Positions 1 to 9,125 are shown, numbered from the stretch's first letter. The stretch is DNA of 57,847 nucleotides from Alteribacillus persepolensis (GCF_900099605.1 NZ_FNDK01000022.1:1-57847), one strand, 5' to 3'. Numbers and translations are program-made. Notes: generated by a model from the sequence alone, not told the origin.

Positions 1-125
1 CAAGATGAGATTTCCCATAGCGCCAAGCTAGTAAGACCCCTTGCAGATGACAAGGTTGATAGGTCTGAGGTGGAAGCGTGGTGACACGTGGAGCTGACAG
101 ATACTAATCGGTCGAGGGCTTATCC
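1..125 (+). rRNA. 23S ribosomal RNA, 3' end (partial)
   Basis: The first 125 bases match the conserved 3' terminus of bacterial 23S rRNA, including the ACTAATCGGTCGAGGGCTTA stretch that precedes the terminal helix. The 5' part lies outside the window. The exact 3' end (about 125) is estimated from the CTTATCC arm that would pair with the 5' end of the molecule. Confidence 0.95.
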
Positions 126-312
126 AACACAAAGGAAAGCGCCTCGAAGAGGCTCTTCGCATTCGTTATGCAGTTTTGAGGGAGCAATTCCCTATGATAC
201 AAAGAACTTCTGCGGTAGGTGGAAGTCCATACATCCTGTGTATGTGAGCAAGGAAGTTCGATTACCATCCGTCACGTCCTGTGACGAACATCGAACGACT
301 CACATCCTGTGA
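126..312 (+). other. 23S-5S internal spacer with three similar hairpins
   Basis: This transcribed spacer of about 187 nt holds no tRNA. It contains a hairpin at about 139-160 (GCCTCGAAGAGGC type). It then has three short stem-loops at about 228-244, 270-286 and 299-313, each built around an RTCCT loop flanked by AC/GTG arms. The last one touches the first base of 5S rRNA and may be part of the precursor structure seen by processing enzymes. Confidence 0.6.
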
Positions 313-430
<118 letters not shown>

Positions 431-437
431 AAGCGCT

Positions 438-471
438 AAGCTGTCAGATTATACTCTGACAGCTTTTTTTT
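438..471 (+). terminator. rRNA operon terminator
   Basis: AAGCTGTCAGA and TCTGACAGCTT form a long stem over a short AT loop, followed by a run of T. This is a classical intrinsic terminator closing the rRNA operon. Confidence 0.93.
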
Positions 472-840
472 GTAGTATAAAACCTGAGGAGCCGTCGTCC
501 CCCAGCTGGAAGAGATAATAACTTCCATAATTTTATAAAACCATTAAAAAAGTCCACCCAAAAGGTTATAATCCATTACCTTTTGGGACAGTTCCCTCTT
601 CATTTACTGTATTTTATCCCAGCTTCTTTTTTTATTGTTCCATCATCGACAAGCTATTCAAGGCACACTACGTCTTTTTCAACATAGAATGATTGAACAT
701 CAGCTGGCTTTAGCATGCATGTTTTATGAAGAAATCTTTGTCTTTACGCTCATCATATCAAAGGATGTGCTTGTCCCTGTCTATACTTGTTTCAGAATGA
801 ACGGATAAAATATAGTATGATTGGGGAAACTAGATTCATA
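472..840. other. Spacer between 5S rRNA and gin
   Basis: No credible gene is seen in this AT-rich spacer. It holds an inverted repeat at about 552-595 (CCCAAAAGGT paired with ACCTTTTGGG) preceded by six A on the + strand. That would act best as a terminator for transcripts coming from the right on the minus strand. A forespore-type promoter for gin lies at its right end. Confidence 0.5.
779..811 (+). promoter_or_regulatory. Possible SigF-type promoter of gin
   Basis: GGATAAAAT at 803-811 fits the SigF -10 pattern GGNNANANT. A CTATA element at 781-785 could be the -35. The 17-nt gap is slightly long. In B. subtilis gin is transcribed by SigF, which agrees with the placement, but the assignment rests on motif reading only. 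Confidence 0.4.
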
Positions 841-853
841 GGAGGTGCGGAAG

Positions 854-1048
854 GTGAATAATCAAAAAATACAGGGAGAACGTTGTGTTTTATGTGATCA
901 GGAGAAAAAAGAGGGCATTCATATTTTGGAGGCATTTCTGTGTAAAGAATGTGAAAGAGAACTAGTGAAGTTAGAACCTGAGCATCCCACCTATGCGGAA
1001 AAGATAAAGAAGTTAAGGAAGCTCAAGAGCCAACGTTTGTTATCATAG
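854..1048 (+). CDS. gin: Gin (CsfB), anti-sigma factor for SigG/SigE
   Basis: A 64-residue zinc-binding protein. Gin is a forespore protein that inhibits SigG before engulfment is complete and also antagonises SigE. Two CxxC knuckles are visible (CVLC near residues 10-13 and CKEC near 29-32), spaced as in the family, and the tail is basic. The GTG at 854 is chosen because GGAGGT at 841-846 is 7 nt upstream; the GTG at 845 would lie inside that ribosome binding site. It sits alone upstream of the decarboxylase. In B. subtilis xpaC and yaaN would follow, but they are absent here. Confidence 0.85.
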   Translation: MNNQKIQGERCVLCDQEKKEGIHILEAFLCKECERELVKLEPEHPTYAEKIKKLRKLKSQRLLS

Positions 1049-1115
1049 AAAAAATTGCAAGATCTTGCGTAATACGTCATAATTTTAATAGAATACAACA
1101 AATTGAGGTAGAAGA

Positions 1116-2570
1116 ATGAATCAACAATCGATGCCTATTGTAGAGGCGCTGCAACAACATGTAAAAACACAACCAGTATCATTTCACGTGCCGGGACATA
1201 AAAACGGAATCGCTGTTACTTCTGATTGGCACGATATGTTTGAGTCTGTCTTTCCTTATGATCAAACAGAACTGCATCATTTAGATGATTTGCACGATCC
1301 AGATGGTATTATTGCACAGGCTCAGCGTTTAGCAGCGGAAGCATACAATGCTCTGTATACATTGTTTCTTGTTGGTGGCTCGAGTGCTGGTAATATGGCT
1401 ATGATATTATCTGCTTTTGAACGTGGAGAGACAGTGCTGGTTCAGCGTGACTCACACAAATCAGTGATAAATGCTTTACGATTAGCAGGAATAAAACCTG
1501 TTTTTTTACTTCCAGACTATGATAACTCAACTCAGCTTTCACGTGGGCTGTCGCTTTCTACCGTGAAAAAAGCATTAAATATGTATCCAGAGGTAAAAGG
1601 CATCATATTAACGTCCCCTACCTATTATGGCTGGGCATCAGACCTTACCCCTATAATTCAGTTGTTTCGCCGTAAAGGAGCATATGTACTAGTAGATGAA
1701 GCACACGGTGCCCATTTTTCTACTAGTTCTGTGTTTCCTGTTTCTGCTCTTGACCAAGGTGCAGATGCAGTTGTACAGTCTGCCCACAAAACGCTGCCGG
1801 CGTTAACAATGGGAGCGTTTTTGCATGCAGGAAAGGAAAGTAAACTTTCTCATCAGCGTTTACAAGAAGCTGCTTCGATGGTTCAATCGAGTAGTCCTTC
1901 TTATCTAATAATGGCATCTCTAGACGCAGCCAGACGTTATTTTTACAATATGAAGCAGGCAAATGATTGGAAAATAGCAGAATCTATTTATTATGTTCGA
2001 GACAAGATAGAAAAGGAAACAGGTTTATCTTTGATAACGCCTGATGGAATGGCACATGATGTATTAAAATGTATTGTGAAAGTACCAAAAGGTTACAGTG
2101 GCTGGGATTTACAAAAGTGTTTAGAACAACAGCATGTGTTTGCTGAATTAGCAGACCACCAACACGTGCTGCTTATTCTCCCGCTCGATGCTGCAGCTCT
2201 TCCTGAAGGGTGGCATAAGCGCATAAAAATAGCGGTTGACAATATGCACTATCAACAACGCTCCAGTAAAAGAGAAATTGAGAAAAAAACACCAGTATTT
2301 CCATCTGCAATTATGGAAGCGGAACAATTTTCTTTCATACATGCAAAACAAACAAGGATATTATTGCACGAAGCTGTTGGAAACACAGCAGGCTCAGACC
2401 TTATTCCTTACCCTCCCGGCATTCCATTGTTTTTAAAAGGAGAAAAAATAACAAGCGAACGAGTTTCTTATTTACTGGAATGGTTAAATAACGGTGGACA
2501 CGTGCAAGGAGTCGATTATTTCCGGGGAAATTGGTACATAAGTATACTTAAAAAGGATGAACACAGATGA
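1116..2570 (+). CDS. yaaO: Orn/Lys/Arg decarboxylase family protein (YaaO-like)
   Basis: A 484-residue PLP-dependent, fold-type I decarboxylase of the Orn/Lys/Arg group. It shows the FHVPGHKNG entry motif near residue 25, [11 protein letters not shown] near 87, DEAHGAH near 194 and the PLP lysine in [10 protein letters not shown] near 223. A C-terminal domain follows, with the PYPPGIPL signature near residue 430. The substrate cannot be settled from sequence; B. subtilis YaaO is a paralogue of the arginine decarboxylase SpeA, so polyamine synthesis is plausible. The stop overlaps the tmk start by four bases (ATGA), showing translational coupling. A GAGGTAG ribosome site precedes the ATG. Confidence 0.88.
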   Translation: MNQQSMPIVEALQQHVKTQPVSFHVPGHKNGIAVTSDWHDMFESVFPYDQTELHHLDDLHDPDGIIAQAQRLAAEAYNALYTLFLVGGSSAGNMAMILSAFERGETVLVQRDSHKSVINALRLAGIKPVFLLPDYDNSTQLSRGLSLSTVKKALNMYPEVKGIILTSPTYYGWASDLTPIIQLFRRKGAYVLVDEAHGAHFSTSSVFPVSALDQGADAVVQSAHKTLPALTMGAFLHAGKESKLSHQRLQEAASMVQSSSPSYLIMASLDAARRYFYNMKQANDWKIAESIYYVRDKIEKETGLSLITPDGMAHDVLKCIVKVPKGYSGWDLQKCLEQQHVFAELADHQHVLLILPLDAAALPEGWHKRIKIAVDNMHYQQRSSKREIEKKTPVFPSAIMEAEQFSFIHAKQTRILLHEAVGNTAGSDLIPYPPGIPLFLKGEKITSERVSYLLEWLNNGGHVQGVDYFRGNWYISILKKDEHR

Positions 2571-3214
2571 CGCAAAAACGAGGAGCGTTTATTACATTTG
2601 AAGGATGTGAAGGCGCTGGGAAAACGACTGTTCTCCATCATCTTTATCATATGTTAGAAGAGCAAGGATATAAGGTGTTAAAAACCAGGGAACCAGGTGG
2701 TATTGAGATTGCCGAAAAAATCCGAACGATTATTTTAGACCCGGTACATACAGAAATGGAAGAACGAACGGAAGCACTGCTATATGCTGCTGCCAGACGA
2801 CAGCACTTAGTGGAAAAAGTTGTTCCAGCACTGCATGAAGGATATACAGTATTATGCGACCGATTCATTGACAGCAGTTTGGCTTACCAAGGGTATGCTC
2901 GCGGGGTTGGTATAGAAGAAGTATTTCAAATTAATAAATTTGCTATTGGAGACTATATGCCGGATAAGACGATTTATTTGGACATATCCCCAGAAGTCGG
3001 ATTGTCACGCATCAAGCAAAATAGCGACCGAGAATACAATCGGCTCGACCAAGAAAAAATTACTTTTCATCATCGTGTATATGAAGCCTACAGCATGTTG
3101 TTGGATAAATTCCCGAACCGTTTAACAAAAGTGAAAGCAGATCAGCCCATAGACCAAGTGGTTCAAAGCGTATTGACTAATATTGAGGATTATCTCCGTG
3201 GGATTGAAGAATAG
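2567..3214 (+). CDS. tmk: Thymidylate kinase
   Basis: 215 residues, the usual length. It phosphorylates dTMP to dTDP in dTTP synthesis in the cytoplasm. The P-loop [10 protein letters not shown] lies at residues 13-22, TREPGG at about 40-45 and [12 protein letters not shown] at about 98-109, all hallmarks of the family. It overlaps the upstream decarboxylase gene by 4 nt and precedes darA and holB, the usual Firmicutes order. Confidence 0.97.
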   Translation: MTQKRGAFITFEGCEGAGKTTVLHHLYHMLEEQGYKVLKTREPGGIEIAEKIRTIILDPVHTEMEERTEALLYAAARRQHLVEKVVPALHEGYTVLCDRFIDSSLAYQGYARGVGIEEVFQINKFAIGDYMPDKTIYLDISPEVGLSRIKQNSDREYNRLDQEKITFHHRVYEAYSMLLDKFPNRLTKVKADQPIDQVVQSVLTNIEDYLRGIEE

Positions 3215-3559
<345 letters not shown>

Positions 3560-3575
3560 GAGTAGAGGGATTGTA

Positions 3576-4562
3576 ATGAATTGGGAAGAGTTAAAACAAG
3601 AACAACCGACGGTTATGACGATGCTCGAACAAAGTGTAGAAAAAGGGCGGTTAGCGCATGCCTATCTTTTTGAAGGAATGAAAGGAACAGGAAAAAGGGA
3701 TGCGAGTATTCTGTTAGCAAAAGCTCTTTTTTGCCAAGATAAAACAGAAACCATTCCTTGTGAAAACTGCATACAATGCAGGCGTATTTCACATGGCAAC
3801 CACCCTGACGTAATGATAGTAGATCCAGAAGGCAATTCCATTAAAAAAGCTCAAGTAGAGGCTCTTCAAAAAGAATTTGCGTACAAAGGCATGGAAGCGG
3901 GTCTGAAAGTATATATTGTAAATGAAGCGGACAAAATGACAGCGAGTGCTGCAAACAGTTTGTTGAAATTTTTGGAAGAGCCAGAGAGCCCAACACTGGC
4001 TCTTTTATTAACAGAAAACGTACATTTTATGCTGGATACTATTATCTCTCGGTCACAAAAAATAGCGTTCGCTCCGCCTCCTATACAAAAACGAATTTCT
4101 CTTTATGAGGAGCAGGGATTGACACAAGCGGCTGCCTCTATCTTAGCCAGATTCCCTGATGATATAGCAGGAGAATACGCAGAAGAGAAGAGAGACTGGA
4201 TTGTACATGGACGAAATCTAGTGATACAATTAGTAGAAGAGGTACAACATCGACCTCAACAGATGCTGTTGACATTACAGGAAAAGTGGCTTCCCCACTT
4301 TACCGATAGACAAGAGCAGGATATCGGCTTGGATCTGCTGCTTTTCTGGTATCGCGACATTTTGTCGGTTAAATATGAACAAGATAATCTTGCTTACCCT
4401 GATCAAAGAGAAAAATTAAAGCAAGATGCCCTTCAGTTATCAGAAAAAGAGGTTGCTAAGCGGCTGCAGCAGATTCTAGAAGCAAAGCGTCGTCTTCGTG
4501 CTAATGTAAATGTACAGCTTCTTATGGAGCAATTGCTGCTCCACTTACAGGAGGGATCGTAG
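3576..4562 (+). CDS. holB: DNA polymerase III delta' subunit
   Basis: 328 residues. It is a clamp-loader subunit of the AAA+ fold that helps load the beta clamp at the replication fork. N-terminal HAYLFEGMKGTGKR (about 26-39) is the degenerate P-loop. Zinc-binding cysteines follow (CENCIQCRR, about 65-73), then NEADKMTASAANSLLKFLEEP (conserved SRC-adjacent region, about 122-142). ATG 3576 is chosen because TAGGAGTAGAGG lies just upstream. It follows darA with a 16-nt gap and is followed after 2 nt by ricT. Confidence 0.95.
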   Translation: MNWEELKQEQPTVMTMLEQSVEKGRLAHAYLFEGMKGTGKRDASILLAKALFCQDKTETIPCENCIQCRRISHGNHPDVMIVDPEGNSIKKAQVEALQKEFAYKGMEAGLKVYIVNEADKMTASAANSLLKFLEEPESPTLALLLTENVHFMLDTIISRSQKIAFAPPPIQKRISLYEEQGLTQAAASILARFPDDIAGEYAEEKRDWIVHGRNLVIQLVEEVQHRPQQMLLTLQEKWLPHFTDRQEQDIGLDLLLFWYRDILSVKYEQDNLAYPDQREKLKQDALQLSEKEVAKRLQQILEAKRRLRANVNVQLLMEQLLLHLQEGS

Positions 4563-4564
4563 CT

Positions 4565-5380
4565 TTGCATGATGTTGTTGGAGTTAGATTTAAAAAAGCA
4601 GGAAAAATATATTACTTTTCACCCGGTGAGCTTGAGATAGAAAAAGATACCTGGGTAGTTGTTGATACATCGCGCGGATTAGAATTTGGCAAGGTAGTCA
4701 TTGGTAAAAAGCAAGTACATGATGATGACGTTGTGCTCCCTCTTAAACAAGTGCTTCGTGTTGCAACGGAGAAAGATAAACAGACGATAGAGGAGAACAA
4801 AGGGCTGGCGAGAAAAGCATATGAGGTCTGTTCGGAGAAGATAGAAGAACATAAATTGGATATGAAACTAGTCGATGTGGATTATACGTTCGATCGAAAT
4901 AAAGTATTGTTTTATTTTACAGCAGATGGACGTATTGATTTCCGAGAATTAGTAAAAGATTTAGCTTCGGTGTTTCGTACAAGAATTGAATTGCGCCAAA
5001 TAGGTGTGCGGGATGAAGCGAAGATGTTAGGCGGTATTGGTCCTTGTGGCAGAGTCCTGTGCTGTTCTTCTTTCTTAGGAGATTTTGAACCGGTTTCGAT
5101 TAAAATGGCAAAGGATCAGAACCTTTCCCTTAATCCTGCAAAGATTTCAGGGTTGTGTGGACGTTTGATGTGCTGCTTAAAATACGAAAATGACCATTAC
5201 GAGACAGCCAAAAAAGAGCTTCCGGATATTGGAGAGAAAATTGCTACCCCGCAAGGAGAGGGGAAGGTTATAGGTATTAACATCTTAGAACGTCTTGTTG
5301 AGGTAGATTTGCCAGATCCGCAAAATGTATTGGAATACAGTTTAGATGAATTAATGGAAGAAGGATATATTGTGAGCTGA
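4565..5380 (+). CDS. ricT: RicT (YaaT), subunit of the RicAFT RNA-processing complex
   Basis: 271 residues, a PSP1 C-terminal domain protein. With RicA and RicF it forms an Fe-S-containing complex that directs RNase Y cleavage and affects competence, biofilm formation and sporulation. Cysteines are conserved in GGIGPCGRVLCCSS (about 158-171) and GLCGRLMCCLK (about 196-206). The start is TTG at 4565, supported by GGAGGG just upstream and by the conserved N-terminus VGVRFKKAGKIYYF. It is tightly packed after holB, which suggests one operon. Confidence 0.95.
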   Translation: MHDVVGVRFKKAGKIYYFSPGELEIEKDTWVVVDTSRGLEFGKVVIGKKQVHDDDVVLPLKQVLRVATEKDKQTIEENKGLARKAYEVCSEKIEEHKLDMKLVDVDYTFDRNKVLFYFTADGRIDFRELVKDLASVFRTRIELRQIGVRDEAKMLGGIGPCGRVLCCSSFLGDFEPVSIKMAKDQNLSLNPAKISGLCGRLMCCLKYENDHYETAKKELPDIGEKIATPQGEGKVIGINILERLVEVDLPDPQNVLEYSLDELMEEGYIVS

Positions 5381-5410
5381 AGTCACACGGGTGATTGAGG
5401 TGGAAGAAAC

Positions 5411-5758
5411 GTGGAGAAGAAAGAAATATTTTCTCAAGTCATTCACATGGAAGAGCGGATAGGTGCTCTTCATGATGAACTGGGAGAATTAAAAGAGCAG
5501 CTTGCGATGCTCATAGAGGAAAATCAAGCGCTGGCTTTAGAAAATAAGCATTTACGCGAACGAATGGACGAAAAAAATCAGTCGAATAAACCGATAAAAC
5601 CAAAAAAAACCCTCAAAGACCACCCAAACGTTGGAGAAGGGTACGATAACTTGGCCCGCTTGTACCATGAAGGCTTTCATATTTGTAATTTGCATTACGG
5701 CAGCCTTCGTGTCGACGGGGATTGTTTGTTTTGTCTGTCGTTTCTTCATCAAAAATAA
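5411..5758 (+). CDS. yabA: YabA, replication initiation control protein
   Basis: 115 residues. YabA binds DnaA and DnaN and restrains initiation of replication. The N-terminal half (about 5-65) is a heptad-rich leucine zipper that drives tetramerisation. The C-terminus holds the zinc-binding set, HICNLHYG followed by CLFC (about residues 92-109). The start is GTG at 5411 with GAGGTGG eight bases upstream. A terminator follows immediately, so the run from gin or yaaO may end here. Confidence 0.95.
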   Translation: MEKKEIFSQVIHMEERIGALHDELGELKEQLAMLIEENQALALENKHLRERMDEKNQSNKPIKPKKTLKDHPNVGEGYDNLARLYHEGFHICNLHYGSLRVDGDCLFCLSFLHQK

Positions 5759-5766
5759 ACGAACAC

Positions 5767-5799
5767 TGGTGCTGTCCTTTGTATAGGACAGCCCTTTTT
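5767..5799 (+). terminator. Intrinsic terminator after yabA
   Basis: GGTGCTGTCCT pairs with AGGACAGCCC across a short loop and is followed by five T. Confidence 0.88.
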
Positions 5800-5838
5800 A
5801 TACGTGTGAAACATGAATGGACATAGGTGGAGATGTAG

Positions 5839-6564
5839 ATGTTACAACAAGGAGAAAGACTGGATTACATCACGGATGGATTATATATCATACAAAGCAA
5901 AGAAGTGTTTGCTTTCTCTATTGATGCGGTTCTTTTAGCGAGATTTACATATGTACCGAGGACAAGGGGGACAATCGTAGATTTATGCAGCGGCAATGGC
6001 ATCATTCCGCTCGTATTGTCCACTAGAAGCCGCGTGCCGATAACAGGGATTGAGATTCAATCACGGCTGGTAGGGATGGCGCAAAGAAGCGCTGCATACA
6101 ATCATCTTGATCATCAAATATCATTTGTAGAAAAAGACGTAAGAAACAGCCATTTGTTGGATGGCCAAGCGGATTTAATTACTTGTAATCCACCGTATTT
6201 TGATACACCCGGTGAAAAAGAGAAAAATAAAAATCCGCATTTGACCGCTGCCCGTCATGAAGAAAACGGCTCACTTGAAGAGATTATTGCATCTGCAGCA
6301 AAGCTGGTAAAACAAAAGGGAAAAGTGTCAATGGTTCTTCGGCCTGAGAGGTTTCCTGAATTAATGGAAGCATATCGAAAACACCGTTTAGAACCAAAAC
6401 GGGTCAAATGGATTTATCCCAAAAAAGGAAAAGAGGCAAATGTTGTTTTATTAGAAGGAATAAAAGACGGAAAGCCAGGCCTTGCCTGTTTGCCGCCTTT
6501 AACCGTTTACGATGAGCATGGAAAATACACAGAGGAGTTTCGAAAGTATTATGAGGGACAGTAA
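5839..6564 (+). CDS. yabB: tRNA1(Val) adenine-37 N6-methyltransferase (TrmN6 / YabB)
   Basis: 241 residues, a class I SAM-dependent methyltransferase. The SAM motif is IVDLCSGNGIIPL (about 46-58). The catalytic NPPY (TCNPPYFDTP, about 118-127) is the signature for N6-adenine methylation. The family modifies the anticodon-adjacent A37 of tRNA-Val; that specificity is inferred from family and position. Its end overlaps the start of yazA by 14 nt, so the two are probably co-translated. Confidence 0.9.
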   Translation: MLQQGERLDYITDGLYIIQSKEVFAFSIDAVLLARFTYVPRTRGTIVDLCSGNGIIPLVLSTRSRVPITGIEIQSRLVGMAQRSAAYNHLDHQISFVEKDVRNSHLLDGQADLITCNPPYFDTPGEKEKNKNPHLTAARHEENGSLEEIIASAAKLVKQKGKVSMVLRPERFPELMEAYRKHRLEPKRVKWIYPKKGKEANVVLLEGIKDGKPGLACLPPLTVYDEHGKYTEEFRKYYEGQ

Positions 6565-6820
6565 TTATTATGTATATATGCTGCGCTGTGCAGATGATAC
6601 TCTTTATATTGGCTATACCACCAATATTGAAAAGAGGCTGCGTCAACATAACAATGGAACGGGTGCTAAGTACACAAGAGGACGTGGTCCTTTTGAAGTG
6701 GTGTATCAAAAAGGATTTCCTACAAAACAAGAGGCGATGCAAGTCGAATACAGAATGAAACAACTAAGCCGTAAAGAAAAACAGGCACTCATTGAAAAAC
6801 AAAAAGTATGTCCAGAATAA
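6551..6820 (+). CDS. yazA: GIY-YIG domain protein YazA
   Basis: About 89 residues, a stand-alone GIY-YIG nuclease domain: YYVYMLRC then LYIGYTTN near the N-terminus, RLRQHN in the middle and a GAKYTRG catalytic segment. These small UPF0213-type proteins resemble structure-specific nucleases such as SLX1, but their substrate is unknown. ATG 6551 is chosen because it places the fold at the N-terminus; a GAGGAG sits 13-18 nt upstream inside yabB. It is embedded between two RNA-methylation genes. Confidence 0.9.
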   Translation: MRDSNYYVYMLRCADDTLYIGYTTNIEKRLRQHNNGTGAKYTRGRGPFEVVYQKGFPTKQEAMQVEYRMKQLSRKEKQALIEKQKVCPE

Positions 6821-6863
6821 TGGAGAATACATGAATAATCTTTCTAAAAAAGGGGTGAAGTAA

Positions 6864-7730
6864 GTGAATAGACAAACAAGTTTTAAAACATGTTGTCACG
6901 GTGGATTGTATTTAGTACCAACCCCCATTGGCAATCTAGAAGATATGACCTTTCGAGCAGTCCGGATTTTAAAAGAAGCAGATGCGGTATTTGCCGAGGA
7001 TACAAGACAAACACGAAAACTCCTAACACACTTTGATATTTCTGCATCCCTTGATAGTTATCACGAGCATAACAAAGAAAGTAAAGGGCAGCGAATACAA
7101 CAATTGCTGCAGCAAGATAAACTGGTAGCTTTAGTGAGTGATGCTGGCACGCCGCTTGTATCAGATCCAGGAAAGGACATTGTGAATCAATGTATTGCAA
7201 AAGGGTACCGCGTTATTGCTCTTCCTGGTGCGAATGCTGCAACGACCGCTTTAACGGCTTCTGGTCTTGGTGGGGGACCGTTTTACTTTTATGGATTTTT
7301 ACCAAGGAAAAAGAAAGAACGTCAACGTGTGTTGGAACAGTTAACATATATTGAAGCACCAATTATTTTTTATGAATCTCCTTATCGTATAAAAGAAACA
7401 GTTTATCACTTACACGACGTTTGGAATGATCGCAAAGCGGTGCTGGCCAGAGAATTAACCAAAAAGTACGAGGAATTGTTTCGCGGATCATTACCAGAAT
7501 TAAACAATCATTTGCAGCAAACAGCGGTAAAAGGAGAGTGCTGTTTGATTGTAGAAGGCGGCACAGCGAAAGAGAAAGCAGATGAACAATGGTGGGAGAA
7601 CTTTACTGTTTATGAACATGTTGATTGTTATGTTAAGGAAGGTTTATCGTCTAAAGAGGCTATTAAGAAGACAGCGATAGACAGACAAATACCAAAACGC
7701 GAAGTGTATGCGGCTTATCATCAATTATAG
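6864..7730 (+). CDS. rsmI: 16S rRNA 2'-O-methyltransferase RsmI (YabC)
   Basis: 288 residues of the tetrapyrrole-methylase (SPOUT-unrelated) fold. It methylates the ribose of C1402 in 16S rRNA at the decoding site. Signature stretches are LYLVPTPIGNLEDMT (about 14-28), EDTRQTRKLL (about 46-55), LVSDAGTPLVSDPG (about 89-102) and ALPGANA. The start is GTG at 6864 after AGGGGTGAAG. It is the last gene before the abrB block. An 18-bp perfect palindrome follows the stop. Confidence 0.95.
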   Translation: MNRQTSFKTCCHGGLYLVPTPIGNLEDMTFRAVRILKEADAVFAEDTRQTRKLLTHFDISASLDSYHEHNKESKGQRIQQLLQQDKLVALVSDAGTPLVSDPGKDIVNQCIAKGYRVIALPGANAATTALTASGLGGGPFYFYGFLPRKKKERQRVLEQLTYIEAPIIFYESPYRIKETVYHLHDVWNDRKAVLARELTKKYEELFRGSLPELNNHLQQTAVKGECCLIVEGGTAKEKADEQWWENFTVYEHVDCYVKEGLSSKEAIKKTAIDRQIPKREVYAAYHQL

Positions 7731-7732
7731 AA

Positions 7733-7750
7733 AAGACAAAGCTTTGTCTT
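7733..7750. repeat. Perfect 18-bp palindrome after rsmI
   Basis: AAGACAAAGCTTTGTCTT reads the same on both strands and starts three bases after the rsmI stop. It has no strong T-run, so it is a weak terminator candidate or a possible binding site. Confidence 0.55.
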
Positions 7751-7940
7751 ATTAGCCATATCTGTTTCCCGGCATTTTACACGGAAGGGCTTTTTGAAGA
7801 AGGCGGCGATTCTACGTCACAGCCAGGGGGTTGTCGGTCTTTCACACAGAGCTTTTTTAACTGGTACACGAGAGGAGTTGTTGCATATGTCAGCTGTCCC
7901 AGGACACTTTACCTTTCGTTTTCCTATGGATAAAGACATA
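7751..7940. other. rsmI-abrB convergent spacer
   Basis: Apart from the palindrome on the left and the abrB terminator on the right, I see no gene or strong signal in this stretch between two convergent genes. Confidence 0.5.
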
Positions 7941-7984
7941 GAAAAGGCTGTCTCAAAGGCATGGAATCCTTTGAAGACAGCCCG
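7941..7984 (-). terminator. abrB terminator (minus strand)
   Basis: Read on the minus strand, GGGCTGTCTTCAAAGG pairs with CCTTTGAGACAGCC and is followed by TTTT. It is placed just downstream of abrB. Confidence 0.85.
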
Positions 7985-8006
7985 CTGCTGTGTTGTGTCT
8001 GCTACA

Positions 8007-8297
8007 TTATACTTCCGTTTTTTCACTAACATATTCTTTCAAATCTTTTATAATTTCTTTGGCCCCTTCTGGAGAAAGAACAATTTTTCCGTCTGCGAGT
8101 GAAATATTTTGGTCCGATACTTGTCCTGTTATTTGACATGTTCTATTAGGTTTGAACTTTTTTAAAATGATTTGGTCGTCGTCCACGTATATTTCAAGGG
8201 CATCTTTTTCAGCAATATCAAGTGTGCGGCGCAGTTCAATAGGGATAACGACCCTGCCTAACTCGTCCACCTTACGAACAATTCCAGTAGATTTCAT
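8007..8297 (-). CDS. abrB: Transition-state regulator AbrB
   Basis: 96 residues on the minus strand, the only gene so oriented. It is a swapped-hairpin DNA-binding protein that represses stationary-phase and sporulation genes during growth. The N-terminal domain is typical: STGIVRKVDELGRVVIPIEL followed by RRTLDI. It is similar to the N-terminus of SpoVT later in the window. A GAGGAGGAACG ribosome site precedes the start. A promoter with a Spo0A-box-like element downstream of it fits repression by phosphorylated Spo0A as in B. subtilis. Confidence 0.97.
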   Translation of the reverse strand: MKSTGIVRKVDELGRVVIPIELRRTLDIAEKDALEIYVDDDQIILKKFKPNRTCQITGQVSDQNISLADGKIVLSPEGAKEIIKDLKEYVSEKTEV

Positions 8298-8341
8298 TTT
8301 CGTTCCTCCTCAGCATAAAATGATACGCAATGTATCAAAAA

Positions 8342-8399
8342 TCGACAAAATTCTCTTTCTTTGTCTCCTAAGAATACCAACGTTTCCATTTTTCGTCAA
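8342..8399 (-). promoter_or_regulatory. Candidate abrB promoter with a Spo0A-like box
   Basis: On the minus strand TTGACG (8399-8394), a 17-nt spacer and TATTCT (8376-8371) form a SigA-type promoter. About 17 nt past the expected start lies TGTCGAT (8347-8341), one mismatch from the Spo0A box TGTCGAA. In B. subtilis Spo0A represses abrB from boxes located just downstream of the promoter, so the geometry fits. Confidence 0.5.
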
Positions 8400-8611
8400 T
8401 TGGAAAAATATATAATACAGCACTCGTTGTATTATTTGTTTCATATTGTGATATGTAAATTTATACATGTTTTAATATACAATATACAGTACTTATAATC
8501 ATTTTGCAGATACTTTTTATTAATTTTTACAGTCTATGACGGATAAAAAGTTTGTCGAACGTATGCCAAACGGAAAAATAGAAATAATAGGTATGTACAT
8601 AACGTGTTAAC
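8400..8611. other. AT-rich divergent spacer between abrB and the metS leader
   Basis: Strongly AT-rich with several short dyads (ATACAATATACAGTA-like). A perfect Spo0A box TGTCGAA on the + strand lies at 8553-8559. No gene is visible. Confidence 0.45.
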
Positions 8612-8640
8612 TTGACACAAAAAATCTGCTTCGATATAGT
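8612..8640 (+). promoter_or_regulatory. SigA promoter of the metS leader
   Basis: TTGACA (8612-8617), exactly 17 nt, then TATAGT (8635-8640). It lies just upstream of the T-box leader. Confidence 0.85.
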
Positions 8641-8679
8641 CTTATTGGGAATGTGTCGATATTATTTCATACGTTATTT

Positions 8680-8951
8680 CCGATGAAGGGATGAGTAAAG
8701 AGGAAAGCTGTAACAGAGAGCCGGAGATGCTGAGAACCGGTGCAGTATGAACTCTTGAAGATGGTCCTGGAGGTTTTTCTTTTCGAGCTCATCGCAGTAA
8801 GAAAAGGACGCACCTTCTGCGTTAAAGAAGGCGCCTGGGTGTTGTAAAATGAAACTCGGCGCACAAAGCTTCGTTCTTGCAAAAGGCGAAGAAATTTGGG
8901 TGGTACCACGTGAGTAAAGCTCTCGTCCCTTTGCAGGGCGGGAGCTTTTTT
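8680..8951 (+). promoter_or_regulatory. Met-specific T-box riboswitch
   Basis: The T-box sequence TGGGTGGTACCACG lies at 8897-8910. It is followed by a terminator stem (AAAGCTCTCGTCCCT with AGGGCGGGAGCTT, T-run to 8951). Upstream, stem I contains the AGAGA and GAACC-type elements. A specifier-like ATG at 8747-8749 is followed by A and flanked by pairing arms (AGAG with CTCT; GCCGG with CCGGTGC). Uncharged tRNA-Met would be expected to stabilise the antiterminator and allow metS transcription. Confidence 0.92.
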
Positions 8952-8960
8952 CAGTAGGTA

Positions 8961-9125
8961 GGAAAGTATAAAAGTTGGACGTTTTCCATGTCCAGCGTCA
9001 GTGCCTGCTCGCCAGGACTTGTCGCGAGCTCTGAGGATGAGTGTCAGTTCGGCATTGTCGCAGGAGACGGCGCTCATAGCCGGACTTCCTTCTTTCAAGG
9101 CACTTACGCTTTTCTTAGTATGAAG
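8961..9125 (+). repeat. Dispersed repeat, family A, copy 1
   Basis: It begins GGAAAGTATAAAAGTT and contains TCCAGCG, CCAGGACTTGTCGCG and CAGTTCGGCATTGTCGCAGG, ending with a CTTTTCTTAGTAT tail. The same blocks in the same order occur at 16442-16747, and the first block also occurs at 20147. It lies between the T-box terminator and the metS coding region, and holds no reading frame of note. Confidence 0.75.

Noticed and set aside
7794-8102. 102-codon + strand frame overlapping abrB
   Set aside because: It runs antisense through the abrB terminator and abrB itself, with no supporting motifs.
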